Source: QIJE01 sp048541835
GTDB taxonomy: Bacteria; SZUA-79; Acidulodesulfobacterales; Acidulodesulfobacteraceae
Length of the DNA: 64,000 nucleotides
Assembly: GCF_048541835.1 (NCBI RefSeq)
Contig: NZ_JBLEOY010000001.1
Span: 310,001 to 374,000 of the forward strand
Direction of reading: 5' to 3'
A model generated the notes under the pieces. It saw only the letters and a program-made list of their open reading frames with translations. It was not told the DNA's origin and ran no database searches. Shown here one piece after another: positions 54,525 through 62,767 of this stretch. Within the stretch, counting starts at the first letter, position 1. Every line of letters starts with the position of its first letter. A program made the translations under genes and the position numbers.

Positions 54525-57068
54525 TCAAGCCAAAAGTTTTTTGAATTCTTTCTCGTTTAAAGGCTTAGAAAACAGAAAACCCTGAATATAATCACAGCCG
54601 AGTCTCTTTAACAATGTCAGCTGGTCCTCCGTTTCCACGCCCTCCGCTATGGATTTCATATTGAGCTTTTTTGAAAGATAAATTATAGTTTCAACTATAT
54701 ATCTCGAGTGGTTTTCCGTTAGCATCTTTCTTACAAACGAAATATCTATTTTTAAATTGTCGAACGGAAGATCTGCCAGATACGAAAGAGATGAATATCC
54801 CGTACCGAAATCGTCTATCGAAAGATTGAATCCGGATTCTTTTAAAAAATTTAAAATCATGATAGAGTACTCGAAATTTTCAATAAATGTTCTTTCCACT
54901 ATCTCAAAAGTCAAAAACTTGGGATCTATTTTACTTTTATTCATGATAGCCGTAATATTGTCCTTAAAATGCGCGTTCTTAAAACTTACGGGCGAGATAT
55001 TTACGGACATTGGGACAACGTTTAAACCCTCATCCGTCCATTGTTTCATTTTAGAAGCTAATTCGCCTATTATCCAGCTTTCCGTCTCCGTAATCATCCC
55101 GCTCTGTTCTAAAAAAGGTATGAATTTCATCGGAGGAACTATTCTGTCGGGTCTTTTCCACCTAAGAAGCGCCTCCGCTCCCTTAATGGAGTGTGTTTGC
55201 GTATCAAAGTAAGGCTGGTAATGCAGAATAAACTCTTTTTTTGCCACAGCTTCCCTGAGTCCGTTTCTTAATTCGACTTTCTTTCGAGCATATTCCTCAA
55301 ATTCTTTTTTGAAAAATCCGACCGTATTCCCTTCTTTTCTTCTGACATTGAGCAGTGCCGCTTCTGCTTTACTAAAAATATCCTGAGACTTTTCGGCATC
55401 TTTCGGATATAAGGATATTCCGGCATTGAAGGATATACTTATCTTTTTATCCTGACATATGTATGGTTCGCCGAGAATTGCAAGAATTCTGTTAACTATA
55501 TGCAGGGCGTCTTCTTCATAATTTAAATTTTTTAAAAAAACGGCAAATTTATCGGCTTCCCATTTTGCCAAAATATCGTAATTCTTTATAATATTTTTCA
55601 TTCTGCCGGCCATTTCTTTCATAATTTTATTGCCTACTTCAAAATCGAAAGCAGAATTTATAAAGGAGAAATTAACCGGATTTATTATTATAAAAGCAGA
55701 TGCCGCACCGGAATAAGTAGAATTTTTAATAAATGCCTCTACGCTTTCCGATAAAAATCTTTTATTGGGTAAACCCGTAAGGACATCAAAATGCAATAAT
55801 TTCTCTACCGTTTCTTCGACTTTTATCTCTGAAGTAATATCCTTTCCTATTAATATGTAGTATTCTATTTCACCCTTTATGTTAAAGGGCGTTATAGTCG
55901 TATATCCGTAAACATCTCTGTTATCCTTAGTCTTGTATAGAAAAATATCGGTTAGAGTCTCGCCGGATAAGAGTGTGCCGAGAAACTTTTTTTCGAATCC
56001 TTTTTTTCCTGATCCTCCTTTTAAAATTTTTGCATAATGTTCGCCTATAAGTTCGCTTTCGGAATAACCGAATATTTTGTATGTGCTTTCATTAGAATAT
56101 AGCAGAGTAAAGTATTTATCGGTAATAATGATAAAATCGAATCCTGAATTTAATGCAACCGACGTCATAGAATGCCATTTGTCGTTATCTATCTTATCTA
56201 ATGCATAATTAATATCCGTCATTATTTCTCTCAACAAATTATAGGTATCCTTTTTAAAAAATCCTCTCTTGTCCGAACATAAGTTCAAAACTCCTATGGT
56301 TTTATTTTTCTTTATTATAGGTATCGTGGCACTCGAAAAATAGCCTCTTTTTGTATGCTCATCTCTCCACGGCAACGTTGTCGGATTCTTTAAAGTATCG
56401 TTGTCAATCATTATTTTTGTATTTAAAAAAGACCTTGCCAACTGCCCCCTCCTTCCCTCCGGAGTGTTCAAATACATTTTTAGGTAATCTATATAACTGC
56501 TTTTGCGGTATGAAAATGTAGATTTTAAGTTCATATCGGAATCGAAAAGAATTATCAGGGAATCCTTAAACAGCCCCCTTTCTACTATCTTATTGCACAT
56601 ATCGAAAAACAGGGAATCATCGTCGTTTGCCCTTACTATAATCTGATTCACTTCCGAAAGGGTCGCATACAATGTACGTACGGAATTTATCTTTTCCTCT
56701 TGTTCTTTTTGTTTGGAGATATCTAAGATAATGACGAAACCTGCAGGTTTACCCATATAAGTAACGGTATAGGCAAAAACAATAGAATGTTTCAGTGTAC
56801 CGTCTTTCGCTACTAATGCATGCCTTAGCTGTTCTGCAGCAAAAACCTCTCCCTTCATTCTTTTTTCAAACAGCTCTTTCACTTTGGGCTTATATTCATC
56901 TGCAACGATATCGACGGGGGTCATGTTCTTTAGTTCATCCTCCGAATACCCTATCAAATTTCTAAATATTTCATTCGAAAGTATTATGCTGCCGTTGTTT
57001 TGATATAAAAGAACCCCGAATATCGTTGAATTCATCAGGGCATCCAATAGCCCTTTCGTATTTTTCAT
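54525..57068 (-). CDS. PAS-GAF-PAS-GGDEF-EAL c-di-GMP signalling protein
   Basis: 847 aa, no membrane segment. PAS about 5-125, GAF about 140-290, PAS about 300-415, GGDEF about 425-585, EAL about 600-847. The EAL domain is intact: EALLRWKRPD, SIDDFGTGYSSL and LPFDNLKIDISFV, so it probably degrades c-di-GMP. In the cyclase domain the signature is WEADKF, which lacks the catalytic GG(D/E)EF residues, so that domain probably only binds GTP or regulates. The GAF and PAS domains suggest a cytoplasmic redox or ligand input. Confidence 0.9.
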   Translation of the reverse strand: MKNTKGLLDALMNSTIFGVLLYQNNGSIILSNEIFRNLIGYSEDELKNMTPVDIVADEYKPKVKELFEKRMKGEVFAAEQLRHALVAKDGTLKHSIVFAYTVTYMGKPAGFVIILDISKQKEQEEKINSVRTLYATLSEVNQIIVRANDDDSLFFDMCNKIVERGLFKDSLIILFDSDMNLKSTFSYRKSSYIDYLKMYLNTPEGRRGQLARSFLNTKIMIDNDTLKNPTTLPWRDEHTKRGYFSSATIPIIKKNKTIGVLNLCSDKRGFFKKDTYNLLREIMTDINYALDKIDNDKWHSMTSVALNSGFDFIIITDKYFTLLYSNESTYKIFGYSESELIGEHYAKILKGGSGKKGFEKKFLGTLLSGETLTDIFLYKTKDNRDVYGYTTITPFNIKGEIEYYILIGKDITSEIKVEETVEKLLHFDVLTGLPNKRFLSESVEAFIKNSTYSGAASAFIIINPVNFSFINSAFDFEVGNKIMKEMAGRMKNIIKNYDILAKWEADKFAVFLKNLNYEEDALHIVNRILAILGEPYICQDKKISISFNAGISLYPKDAEKSQDIFSKAEAALLNVRRKEGNTVGFFKKEFEEYARKKVELRNGLREAVAKKEFILHYQPYFDTQTHSIKGAEALLRWKRPDRIVPPMKFIPFLEQSGMITETESWIIGELASKMKQWTDEGLNVVPMSVNISPVSFKNAHFKDNITAIMNKSKIDPKFLTFEIVERTFIENFEYSIMILNFLKESGFNLSIDDFGTGYSSLSYLADLPFDNLKIDISFVRKMLTENHSRYIVETIIYLSKKLNMKSIAEGVETEDQLTLLKRLGCDYIQGFLFSKPLNEKEFKKLLA

Positions 57069-57422
57069 ATTATGCCTAATAATATATGAATGAATATATA
57101 CACCGTTGGATTATACAATATTTCTATAAATAATAAAATATAAATCAAAAAAACGAAAATACGGCGTTATTTTATGTCGTCAACCCTTAATTTGCCGCAA
57201 CACCATTATTAAATGCCCTATTGTTTTTATAACATAGAAATCCCAATAGCCTTCAGCGGTCGGGTATCACGAGCAAGCTTATGATTTGCAAGATATTGCG
57301 GTAAGAAGTTCTTGCCTGAGGGTCATTTCTTTAAATCATTTATGGATAGAATGTACAATATAAGCAATCTTTCATCCGTTAACGGCGTCAAAATAAAAAG
57401 GTTTACTTATTACAACTTTAAC
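57069..57422. other. gap with nothing recognised
   Basis: About 350 bp between the EAL-gene start and tRNA-Val. It is AT-rich at the ends and moderately GC-rich around 57240-57330. No coding pattern, strong hairpin or promoter pair stood out on either strand. Confidence 0.4.
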
Positions 57423-57498
57423 TGGTAGGCGCGGGCGGTCTCGAACCGCCGGCTTCCACCGTGTGAAGGTGGCACTCTAACCCCTGAGTTACGCGCCT
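57423..57498 (-). tRNA. tRNA-Val (anticodon CAC)
   Basis: 76 nt with encoded CCA. The acceptor AGGCGCG pairs with CGCGCCT; the anticodon arm CCACC-TTCACAC-GGTGG places CAC with T33; T arm GGCGG-TTCGAGA-CCGCC is identical to that of the other tRNA-Val. It reads GUG. Confidence 0.97.
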
Positions 57499-57704
57499 TT
57501 AATGCTCTTGATATCAACTTACATAGGCAAGAGACAATAAATTTAATTTACCATTTAGTTTAATAGGGTATGTCAAAAATGTCAATAAGAATGAGGCATA
57601 CGGTCAGGTCTATAAATGCGGCAAGGGCGGTGTGTAATTCTGTATTTCCGGTCTTACATTCGGAGCAATTAAATTTTCTCGCATTAAGAGGCTTTTTAAC
57701 GTAC

Positions 57705-57914
57705 CTATTCACTTAAGGACGGATAAATATCGCGCTGATCGGTTATCTCGTTTACAGGCCGACCCTTTCTCCGGTTTACAACTCCTAATTCAGCTCTATT
57801 TTCGTTGTCGGAACCCATTTGTTCAGATAATCTTCTTTGAAGTTTTGCTATTTTATTACTTTTTACATACCCTTTCCGTTCGGGTAAGAGGGCATTCTGT
57901 CGCACAAACCTCAT
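57705..57914 (-). CDS. short hypothetical ORF
   Basis: 69 codons, basic in the middle (KIAKLQRRLSEQ, NRRKGRPVNEI), no membrane segment and no family recognised. It has no clear Shine-Dalgarno and may be a chance ORF or a gene fragment. The surrounding 57499-58027 stretch is otherwise empty apart from the terminator at 57975-58015. Confidence 0.25.
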   Translation of the reverse strand: MRFVRQNALLPERKGYVKSNKIAKLQRRLSEQMGSDNENRAELGVVNRRKGRPVNEITDQRDIYPSLSE

Positions 57915-57974
57915 TCTGTTATTATGAGCATTATAGCTTAATCAGCGGTATTCGGAAGGATTCTTGACAAAAAC

Positions 57975-58015
57975 ATGCTGAATCGGGAATTAAGATAACC
58001 TCCCCGATTCAGCAT
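57975..58015 (-). terminator. terminator of the downstream cytochrome-porin gene
   Basis: ATGCTGAATCGGG (57975-57987) pairs perfectly over 13 bp with CCCGATTCAGCAT (58003-58015), followed on the minus strand by GTTTTTG. It lies 13 nt past the stop at 58028. Confidence 0.85.
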
Positions 58016-58027
58016 TAAATAACTAAA

Positions 58028-59455
58028 TTAAAATGCAAATGCAAGTCCCGTACCTAACGTATTATCCTGAGATTTGTTGGTGAACAAATATTCAAGATAG
58101 ATATGTGCATTGTATGCGAGGTTATATTCTGCAAGAAGAGCAACCTCGTTTTTTATACCCTCATTAGTACAACCGTTGCTGACTTTCTTATAAGTTCCGC
58201 TCTGATATAAATTTGCGTCTGCACACGAAGAACTTATCTTTCCGCCACTTAAAAACGCCTCCTGTAAATCCTTATGCGTCCAACGATATTGAGCATACTG
58301 GGCTGCAAACATCAAACCATGTCCAATCTGAGGAAATAAATAACGTCCGTAAATCTCCACCGCAGAATATCCATTACTGGAGCTTGTATTGCCGATAATA
58401 CCACCGGCTGCATTCGTAAGACTAGTCGAAACAGCAGACGGATTTCCGTAAGGATGACCATCACTCTGGACCATGTATGTCGCTCCAAGTTCATATATAT
58501 CGTTTGCAAGGTCGACATCAAAACCGTTGTCGGTTATGCGGTTGGTCCATGAACCCTGTGCCGGAATACTACCCTTAACTTTATTTAAGGCAAGCGGTTC
58601 TGCTATCGTTGCGCCGTAGTAACCAAATTCTAATTGCCCCATAGAGGTCGGGTAATATTCCTTAAGCTGATAGGAATACTCCATTGCATTGGAAGCGCCG
58701 TTAGCGTTTGCATTGACGGAGGAAGCTCCTGCATCGTTCGTTACCGTTACTTTATACCACAGATGATACCCGGGTGTTCCGTAAACTTCAAATCCACTCG
58801 GCTGCACGTTTATTAAATTGCCCCCTTCACTGCTAAAGCCTACATTTAAAGGCTGAATAGCAGGAACATAGACATTGAATGCAAACTGCTTGTCGAAATA
58901 AGGCGCAGCAGTGTTAGGCATTCCGATTTTTAAGTTTACCAAATTGGAAGGTACTCCGAAACCGGAGCCGATTCCGTTTAAAGATGCCCATATCTGAGCA
59001 ACACTGAAAGGCATACCTGGTCCGACGTTATTCATATCGAAAAAAGATAAAGAGTTGGCGAACGGCGTATAAAGCTTATACGACCCGCCTGCATCTATCA
59101 TCGACATATTTGAAAATGCATCGGTTGCAGAGTTTACGTTCTCATTGGTATAGTGCTGATAGGTAACCCATGTAGAAATAGAGATAGGGACCGGCCACGG
59201 ATTAGGCAGACTAAGTCCTTGTGTAATCTGCGTAGCATCCGCAGGGGTTCCGTTTGTATCCGGAAGCCTGAATCCGTTTCTCCAAAATGCCCTGCCGAAC
59301 GGATTTAAGTTTGGAAATACCGTGTGACAAACTGCGCATGAAAAATGGTACTTTTGAGCAAAAGCAGGAATTGCGTTTGCTTGTTTCGGTGCTGCCGCGA
59401 AAGAAAACGTCAGAATAAACAACGCAATTACAGCTACTATTAATTTTTTCTTCAT
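58028..59455 (-). CDS. Cyc2-like fused monoheme cytochrome-porin, copy A
   Basis: 475 aa from ATG 59455 (GAGGGG Shine-Dalgarno); a TTG 30 bp upstream is in frame but unlikely. Signal peptide about 1-27. Then one c-type heme site CAVCH (residues about 38-42) set in IPAFAQKYHF and FPNLNPFGRAFWRNGF, the arrangement of Cyc2-type proteins. The rest is a beta-barrel rich in Tyr, Asn and Gly, ending in Phe (LGTGLAFAF). Cyc2 relatives take electrons from extracellular Fe(II) across the outer membrane; that function is not shown here. The first about 90 residues are identical to copy B, then the barrels diverge. Confidence 0.85.
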   Translation of the reverse strand: MKKKLIVAVIALFILTFSFAAAPKQANAIPAFAQKYHFSCAVCHTVFPNLNPFGRAFWRNGFRLPDTNGTPADATQITQGLSLPNPWPVPISISTWVTYQHYTNENVNSATDAFSNMSMIDAGGSYKLYTPFANSLSFFDMNNVGPGMPFSVAQIWASLNGIGSGFGVPSNLVNLKIGMPNTAAPYFDKQFAFNVYVPAIQPLNVGFSSEGGNLINVQPSGFEVYGTPGYHLWYKVTVTNDAGASSVNANANGASNAMEYSYQLKEYYPTSMGQLEFGYYGATIAEPLALNKVKGSIPAQGSWTNRITDNGFDVDLANDIYELGATYMVQSDGHPYGNPSAVSTSLTNAAGGIIGNTSSSNGYSAVEIYGRYLFPQIGHGLMFAAQYAQYRWTHKDLQEAFLSGGKISSSCADANLYQSGTYKKVSNGCTNEGIKNEVALLAEYNLAYNAHIYLEYLFTNKSQDNTLGTGLAFAF

Positions 59456-59530
59456 AACTTTCCCCTCTCTTAAAGTTAAAACCAATGTTAAAAATTAATA
59501 AAATAAACCTGAAAAACTAATGAATACTAT

Positions 59531-59551
59531 CCCCGAGTCGAACGAATCGGG
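59531..59551 (-). other. leader hairpin, copy A
   Basis: On the minus strand CCCGA-TTCGTTCGAC-TCGGG forms a 5-bp stem about 75 nt before the ATG. It is the counterpart of the differently sequenced but still pairing hairpin at 34714-34736. Confidence 0.5.
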
Positions 59552-59582
59552 AAAAATAAGTTTTGATTCCTCTTCCTTTTTT

Positions 59583-59591
59583 CACCTCCTT
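59583..59591 (-). promoter_or_regulatory. orphan Shine-Dalgarno in the leader, copy A (also 61547-61555)
   Basis: A full anti-16S match AAGGAGGTG lies about 130 nt before the real start codon, with no start codon at a workable distance after it. It could be a regulatory ribosome-binding or decoy site. The sulfur-operon leader lacks it. Confidence 0.35.
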
Positions 59592-59646
59592 GATATTATT
59601 TTAAAATTTTATACTGCTCAATGCAAAGTATTCTATTATATAAATT

Positions 59647-59674
59647 ATTATATATCTAAATTACTCTTTGTCAA
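59647..59674 (-). promoter_or_regulatory. promoter P2 of cytochrome-porin copy A
   Basis: On the minus strand a perfect TTGACA (59669-59674), 16-bp spacer and perfect TATAAT (59647-59652). This would give a leader of about 185 nt. The equivalent positions at 61598-61625 (ATAACA/TATAAC) and 34619-34646 (TTAACA/TACAAT) are weaker but share the spacer sequence ATTTA-ATA. Confidence 0.65.
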
Positions 59675-59773
59675 TACTTAAAAAAAATTTGTTAAAACTT
59701 ACCCTTAAATTACCCGACTTTATCTTTATATATAATACCGACCGTTTTAGGCCTAAGCTTAACGCTTGACACA

Positions 59774-59803
59774 ATTATAATACCTGTTTATATACTATGT
59801 CAA
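59774..59803 (-). promoter_or_regulatory. promoter P1 of cytochrome-porin copy A
   Basis: On the minus strand a perfect TTGACA (59798-59803), 18 bp, perfect TATAAT (59774-59779), followed by TTAAGCTTA then a TTAGGCCTAA palindrome. It predicts a leader of about 310 nt. Same module as 34495-34795 and 61445-61745. Confidence 0.75.
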
Positions 59804-59820
59804 TATTTTTTTATGTTGTT

Positions 59821-59919
59821 TTTTACGCAAATTATATATTTAGGCGAGTTTATTTCATGAAGCGGGGACTCATGCCCTGTTCTTTTTGCAGTAATTTTTC
59901 TAATCTCAAGCAACGCTCT
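59821..59919 (-). pseudogene. decayed 3' end of a tusA gene
   Basis: One minus-strand frame reads ALLEIRKITAKRTGHE then SPLHEINSPKYIICVKN. It aligns with the C-terminus of the intact TusA at 62010-62243 (GIIEDLKSYCRKMGHE then FLSYEVNPPEYIVYVKK), and the DNA also aligns with few gaps. The CPxP part is gone and no stop follows in place. It lies right behind P1 of copy A, so a tusA plus cytochrome-porin unit was duplicated. Confidence 0.75.
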
Positions 59920-59926
59920 TATTGAA

Positions 59927-59977
59927 AAAAATAAAAGCGGGAGGGGAGGATAGGAGAGCCCGCCCGCTTTTATTTTT
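59927..59977. terminator. terminator of cytochrome-porin copy B (bidirectional)
   Basis: AAAAATAAAAGCGGG (59927-59941) pairs perfectly over 15 bp with CCCGCTTTTATTTTT (59963-59977). It has A/T-rich bases at the foot on both strands and lies about 45 nt past the copy B stop at 60022. Confidence 0.85.
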
Positions 59978-60021
59978 GTTTATCGCTTAATCCTTTCAGC
60001 CATGAACTCAACCCGTTCAGA

Positions 60022-61419
60022 TTAGAATGCGAAGTCGAGACCGGTTCCGAGTGAATTATCCTGCGATTTATTGGTCGCAAAGTATTCAACATACAAATGC
60101 GCGTTATAAGCCAGATTGAGCCATACGGAAACATCGAAAGCATCTTTTATGCCTTCATTGAGGCAACCGGCGTTGTTATTGTAAACCCCCGATTGATAGA
60201 GGTTGCCATTCGCCGGACACGCGGCGGTGTTACCGTTAAAACCTTCTTGTAAATCCTTATGATTCCAAGAATACTGAGCATAATCGACACTCAACATGAC
60301 CCCGTTGCCGAGAAAAAGTTTCGGAAAAAGATATCTGCCGTATAACTCAAATGTCGAATAGCCGTTGCTTGAAGCAGTGTTTCCTACTACTGCCCCTCTA
60401 AGCGTAATGGGAGTCGAAGCAACAGACGGATTCCCATAAGGATGACTATCGTTCTGGGTCATATACATTGCACCCACTTCGTATATATTGTTTGCAAGGT
60501 CGGCATCAAAGCCGTTAACTAATATGCGGTTGGTATAACCTGCCGCTCCGCCCATAGGCTCAGCAATAGTTGCGCCATAGTAACCAAATTCTAATTGTCC
60601 TGCTGAAATCGGGGCTATCTCTCTTAACTGATAGGAATACTCCATTGCATTGGAAGCGCCGTTAGCGTTTGCATTGACGGCGGAAGCTCCGGCGTCGTTC
60701 GTTACCGTTACTTTATACCACAGATGATACCCGGGTGTTCCGTAAATATCTAACCCTGCGTTTCTAGCATGAATTAATGCACCCGACTCGCCGTCATTGC
60801 CGACTGCAAGGCCTTGTCCGTTTTGAACGGGACCATCGCCGACGAGATAGAAGGGTGCCTGTCTGTAAAAATAAGGGCTTGCCGTCGTTACCTGCCCGAT
60901 CTTGAGGTTAAGCAGATTAGGGGCAATTCCAAACCCGCTTCCTATTCCATTAATGGAAGCGACAACCTGTTTTTGAGCTAGAGGACTGTCTCCATAATGG
61001 ACGTAAAACGAAACAGAATTGGCAAACGGGGTATAGAGCTTAAATGCGCCTGCGGCTACTATGTCGGCGCCTGCGCTAAACCCGTCCGTTTGAGGGCTTA
61101 CGTTCTCATTCGTATAGTGCTGATATTGAATAGCCGGCTCAATCATTATAGGGACCGGCCACGGATTAGGCAGACTAAGTCCTTGTGTAATCTGCGTAGC
61201 ATCCGCAGGGGTTCCGTTTGTATCCGGAAGCCTGAATCCGTTTCTCCAAAATGCCCTGCCGAACGGATTTAAGTTTGGAAATACCGTGTGACAAACTGCG
61301 CATGAAAAATGGTACTTTTGAGCAAAAGCAGGAATTGCGTTTGCTTGTTTCGGTGCTGCCGCGAAAGAAAACGTCAGAATAAACAACGCAATTACAGCTA
61401 CTATTAATTTTTTCTTCAT
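60022..61419 (-). CDS. Cyc2-like fused monoheme cytochrome-porin, copy B
   Basis: 465 aa from ATG 61419. Signal peptide, one CAVCH heme site and the FGRAFWRNGF segment are identical to copy A through residue about 90. The barrel then differs in loops and in many strands but shares blocks such as TPGYHLWYKVTVTNDAGAS and the NAMEYSYQL strand, and ends LGTGLDFAF. It would sit in the outer membrane with the heme plugging or lining the pore. It lies downstream of tusA (62010) with a long promoter-leader between. An Fe(II)-oxidase role is inferred from family only. Confidence 0.85.
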   Translation of the reverse strand: MKKKLIVAVIALFILTFSFAAAPKQANAIPAFAQKYHFSCAVCHTVFPNLNPFGRAFWRNGFRLPDTNGTPADATQITQGLSLPNPWPVPIMIEPAIQYQHYTNENVSPQTDGFSAGADIVAAGAFKLYTPFANSVSFYVHYGDSPLAQKQVVASINGIGSGFGIAPNLLNLKIGQVTTASPYFYRQAPFYLVGDGPVQNGQGLAVGNDGESGALIHARNAGLDIYGTPGYHLWYKVTVTNDAGASAVNANANGASNAMEYSYQLREIAPISAGQLEFGYYGATIAEPMGGAAGYTNRILVNGFDADLANNIYEVGAMYMTQNDSHPYGNPSVASTPITLRGAVVGNTASSNGYSTFELYGRYLFPKLFLGNGVMLSVDYAQYSWNHKDLQEGFNGNTAACPANGNLYQSGVYNNNAGCLNEGIKDAFDVSVWLNLAYNAHLYVEYFATNKSQDNSLGTGLDFAF

Positions 61420-61588
61420 AACTTTCCCCTCTCTTAAAGTTAAAACCAATGTTAAAAATTAATAAAATAAACCTGAAAAACTAATGAATACTATCCCCGA
61501 GTCGAACGAATCGGGAAAAATAAGTTTTGATTCCTCTTCCTTTTTTCACCTCCTTGATATTATTTTAAAATTTTATACTGCTCAATGC
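61148..61588 (-). repeat. 441-bp identical block, copy B
   Basis: Partner of 59184-59624. Upstream of the block the two leaders are only similar, including P2, which argues for gene conversion of the block after the original duplication. Confidence 0.9.
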
Positions 61589-61597
61589 GGAGAATAC

Positions 61598-61745
61598 GTT
61601 ATATATTTAAATCATTTTTTGTTATAATTTACAATACAATTATCATTTTTTATCACTATAATATAATATCGGCAGCTTTAGGATTAAGCTTAATACTTGC
61701 TCTAATTATAATACCTGTTTATATACTATGTCAATATTTTTTTAT
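61598..61745 (-). promoter_or_regulatory. promoter region of cytochrome-porin copy B
   Basis: P1 on the minus strand is a perfect TTGACA (61729-61734), 18 bp, perfect TATAAT (61705-61710), then TTAAGCTTAA, CCTAAA and GATATTAT, best matching the sulfur-operon copy in this part. P2 at 61598-61625 is weak. The leader from P1 is about 280 nt. Confidence 0.75.
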
Positions 61746-61792
61746 ATTGTTTTAACTATTAAAATAACTATTATTAAATAAATTTAATTTTA

Positions 61793-61980
61793 CCTATTGT
61801 TCGGCAAGAAAATGTGATAAATCATGTCAAATTATTACGTCAAGGACAAGCGGATACGAAAGGCATTAAAACCTTTAAATATAGCGATGATAAAATTATC
61901 CTAAAGCTGAAGATATATTGGCGGATTCAAGAAGATTGTTGAAGGTATTTCTGGATCTCGCGATTAAAGAAGCGGGATGA
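61793..61980 (+). pseudogene. unidentified decayed coding remnant between tusA and copy B
   Basis: One plus-strand frame reads PIVRQENVINHVKLLRQGQA then DTKGIKTFKYSDDKIIL. After a frameshift near 61900 another reads KAEDILADSRRLLKVFLDL then AIKEAG and a stop. Together they look like one broken protein, identity unknown. This segment is absent from the equivalent place in copy A, so it may be inserted DNA. The rest of 61589-62009 is the promoter region. Confidence 0.35.
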
Positions 61981-62009
61981 AGATGTAATGTTAAGATAAT
62001 ATTTTTACG

Positions 62010-62243
62010 TTATTTTTTCACGTAAACTATATATTCCGGAGGATTTACTTCATAAGACAGGAATTCATGCCCCATTTTTCTGCAGTAGCTTTTTAAATCT
62101 TCGATAATGCCCTCATCCGAGGATATAACCTTTAGGACGGAGGCATCGGGTATATTTTTGAACTCCTCCGTAACTTTTACAATCGGCATCGGGCAGGACA
62201 GGCCGAAAGTGTCAAGCTCATAATCATACTTAATGTCATTCAT
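62010..62243 (-). CDS. tusA: TusA-family sulfurtransferase
   Basis: 77 aa. The CPxP motif is in FGLSCPMPIVKV (Cys 17), followed by the SSDEGIIEDLKSYCRKMGHE helix region and the NPPEYIVYVKK end. It follows the IscU gene by 55 bp on the same strand and precedes cytochrome-porin copy B, so sulfur transfer is linked to this locus by position. It is more like classical tRNA/DsrE-type TusA than the copy at 35451. Shine-Dalgarno AAAGGAGG. Confidence 0.92.
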   Translation of the reverse strand: MNDIKYDYELDTFGLSCPMPIVKVTEEFKNIPDASVLKVISSDEGIIEDLKSYCRKMGHEFLSYEVNPPEYIVYVKK

Positions 62244-62298
62244 AGATGCAACCCTCCTTTTTTAATGATTGACCATCCATTCATGCTAATATAATACA

Positions 62299-62745
62299 TT
62301 AGGCATGTTCTGACAAATCATGCCCATCTTCGTCGTGTTCCGGCGTTTCCACCTTACCTATGGGTCCCTTACCCTCCTTCCTCGCCCTGTAATCCTCTAT
62401 GGCAAGATGAAGTGCATCGGCGGCAAGGTTAGAGCAGTGCATCTTGACCGGAGGCAATCCGTCTAAAGCCTCTGCTACAGCCGCATTAGACACTCTTTCA
62501 GCATCTTCGAGCGTCTTTCCCTTGACAAGTTCCGTTACCATAGAGCTAGTCGCTATAGCAGCTCCGCAACCAAATGTTTTAAACTTAACGTCGTCTATTT
62601 TATCGTCTTTAACCTTTATATATATTTTCATTATGTCGCCGCAGGTCGGGTTTCCCAGCTCTCCTACACCGTCGGCGTCTTCAATCTCTCCCACATTTCT
62701 TGGATTTTGAAAATGCTCCATAACTTTTTCTGAATATACTGGCAT
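62299..62745 (-). CDS. iscU: IscU/NifU-type Fe-S scaffold
   Basis: 148 aa. The three cluster cysteines are present: Cys 35 (NPTCGD, with Asp 37), Cys 60 (FGCGAAIA) and Cys 104 (KMHCSNLAADAL). The GLPPVKMHCSN motif for chaperone binding is recognisable. It has a C-terminal extension of about 25 residues ending DEDGHDLSEHA. It follows the IscS-like gene by 22 bp. It would assemble 2Fe-2S or 4Fe-4S clusters. Confidence 0.93.
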   Translation of the reverse strand: MPVYSEKVMEHFQNPRNVGEIEDADGVGELGNPTCGDIMKIYIKVKDDKIDDVKFKTFGCGAAIATSSMVTELVKGKTLEDAERVSNAAVAEALDGLPPVKMHCSNLAADALHLAIEDYRARKEGKGPIGKVETPEHDEDGHDLSEHA

Positions 62746-62767
62746 AATATTTTACCTCCGGATTCTT

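Larger units (their letters stand above)
59184..59624 (-). repeat. 441-bp identical block, copy A
   Basis: By eye identical, base for base, to 61148-61588 (offset 1964). It covers the leader from just below P2, the start, the signal peptide and the heme domain. Identity stops abruptly at both ends. Confidence 0.9.

Noticed and set aside
54525..57068. Active diguanylate cyclase in the EAL protein
   Set aside because: The GGDEF signature is replaced by WEADKF, so only the EAL part looks catalytic.
57705..57914. Possible toxin-antitoxin or phage remnant
   Set aside because: No family motif and no partner gene; kept only as a low-confidence ORF.
58028..61419. Tandem cytochrome-porins as an insertion-sequence composite
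   Set aside because: The identical blocks are direct, not inverted, contain gene 5' ends and have no transposase.
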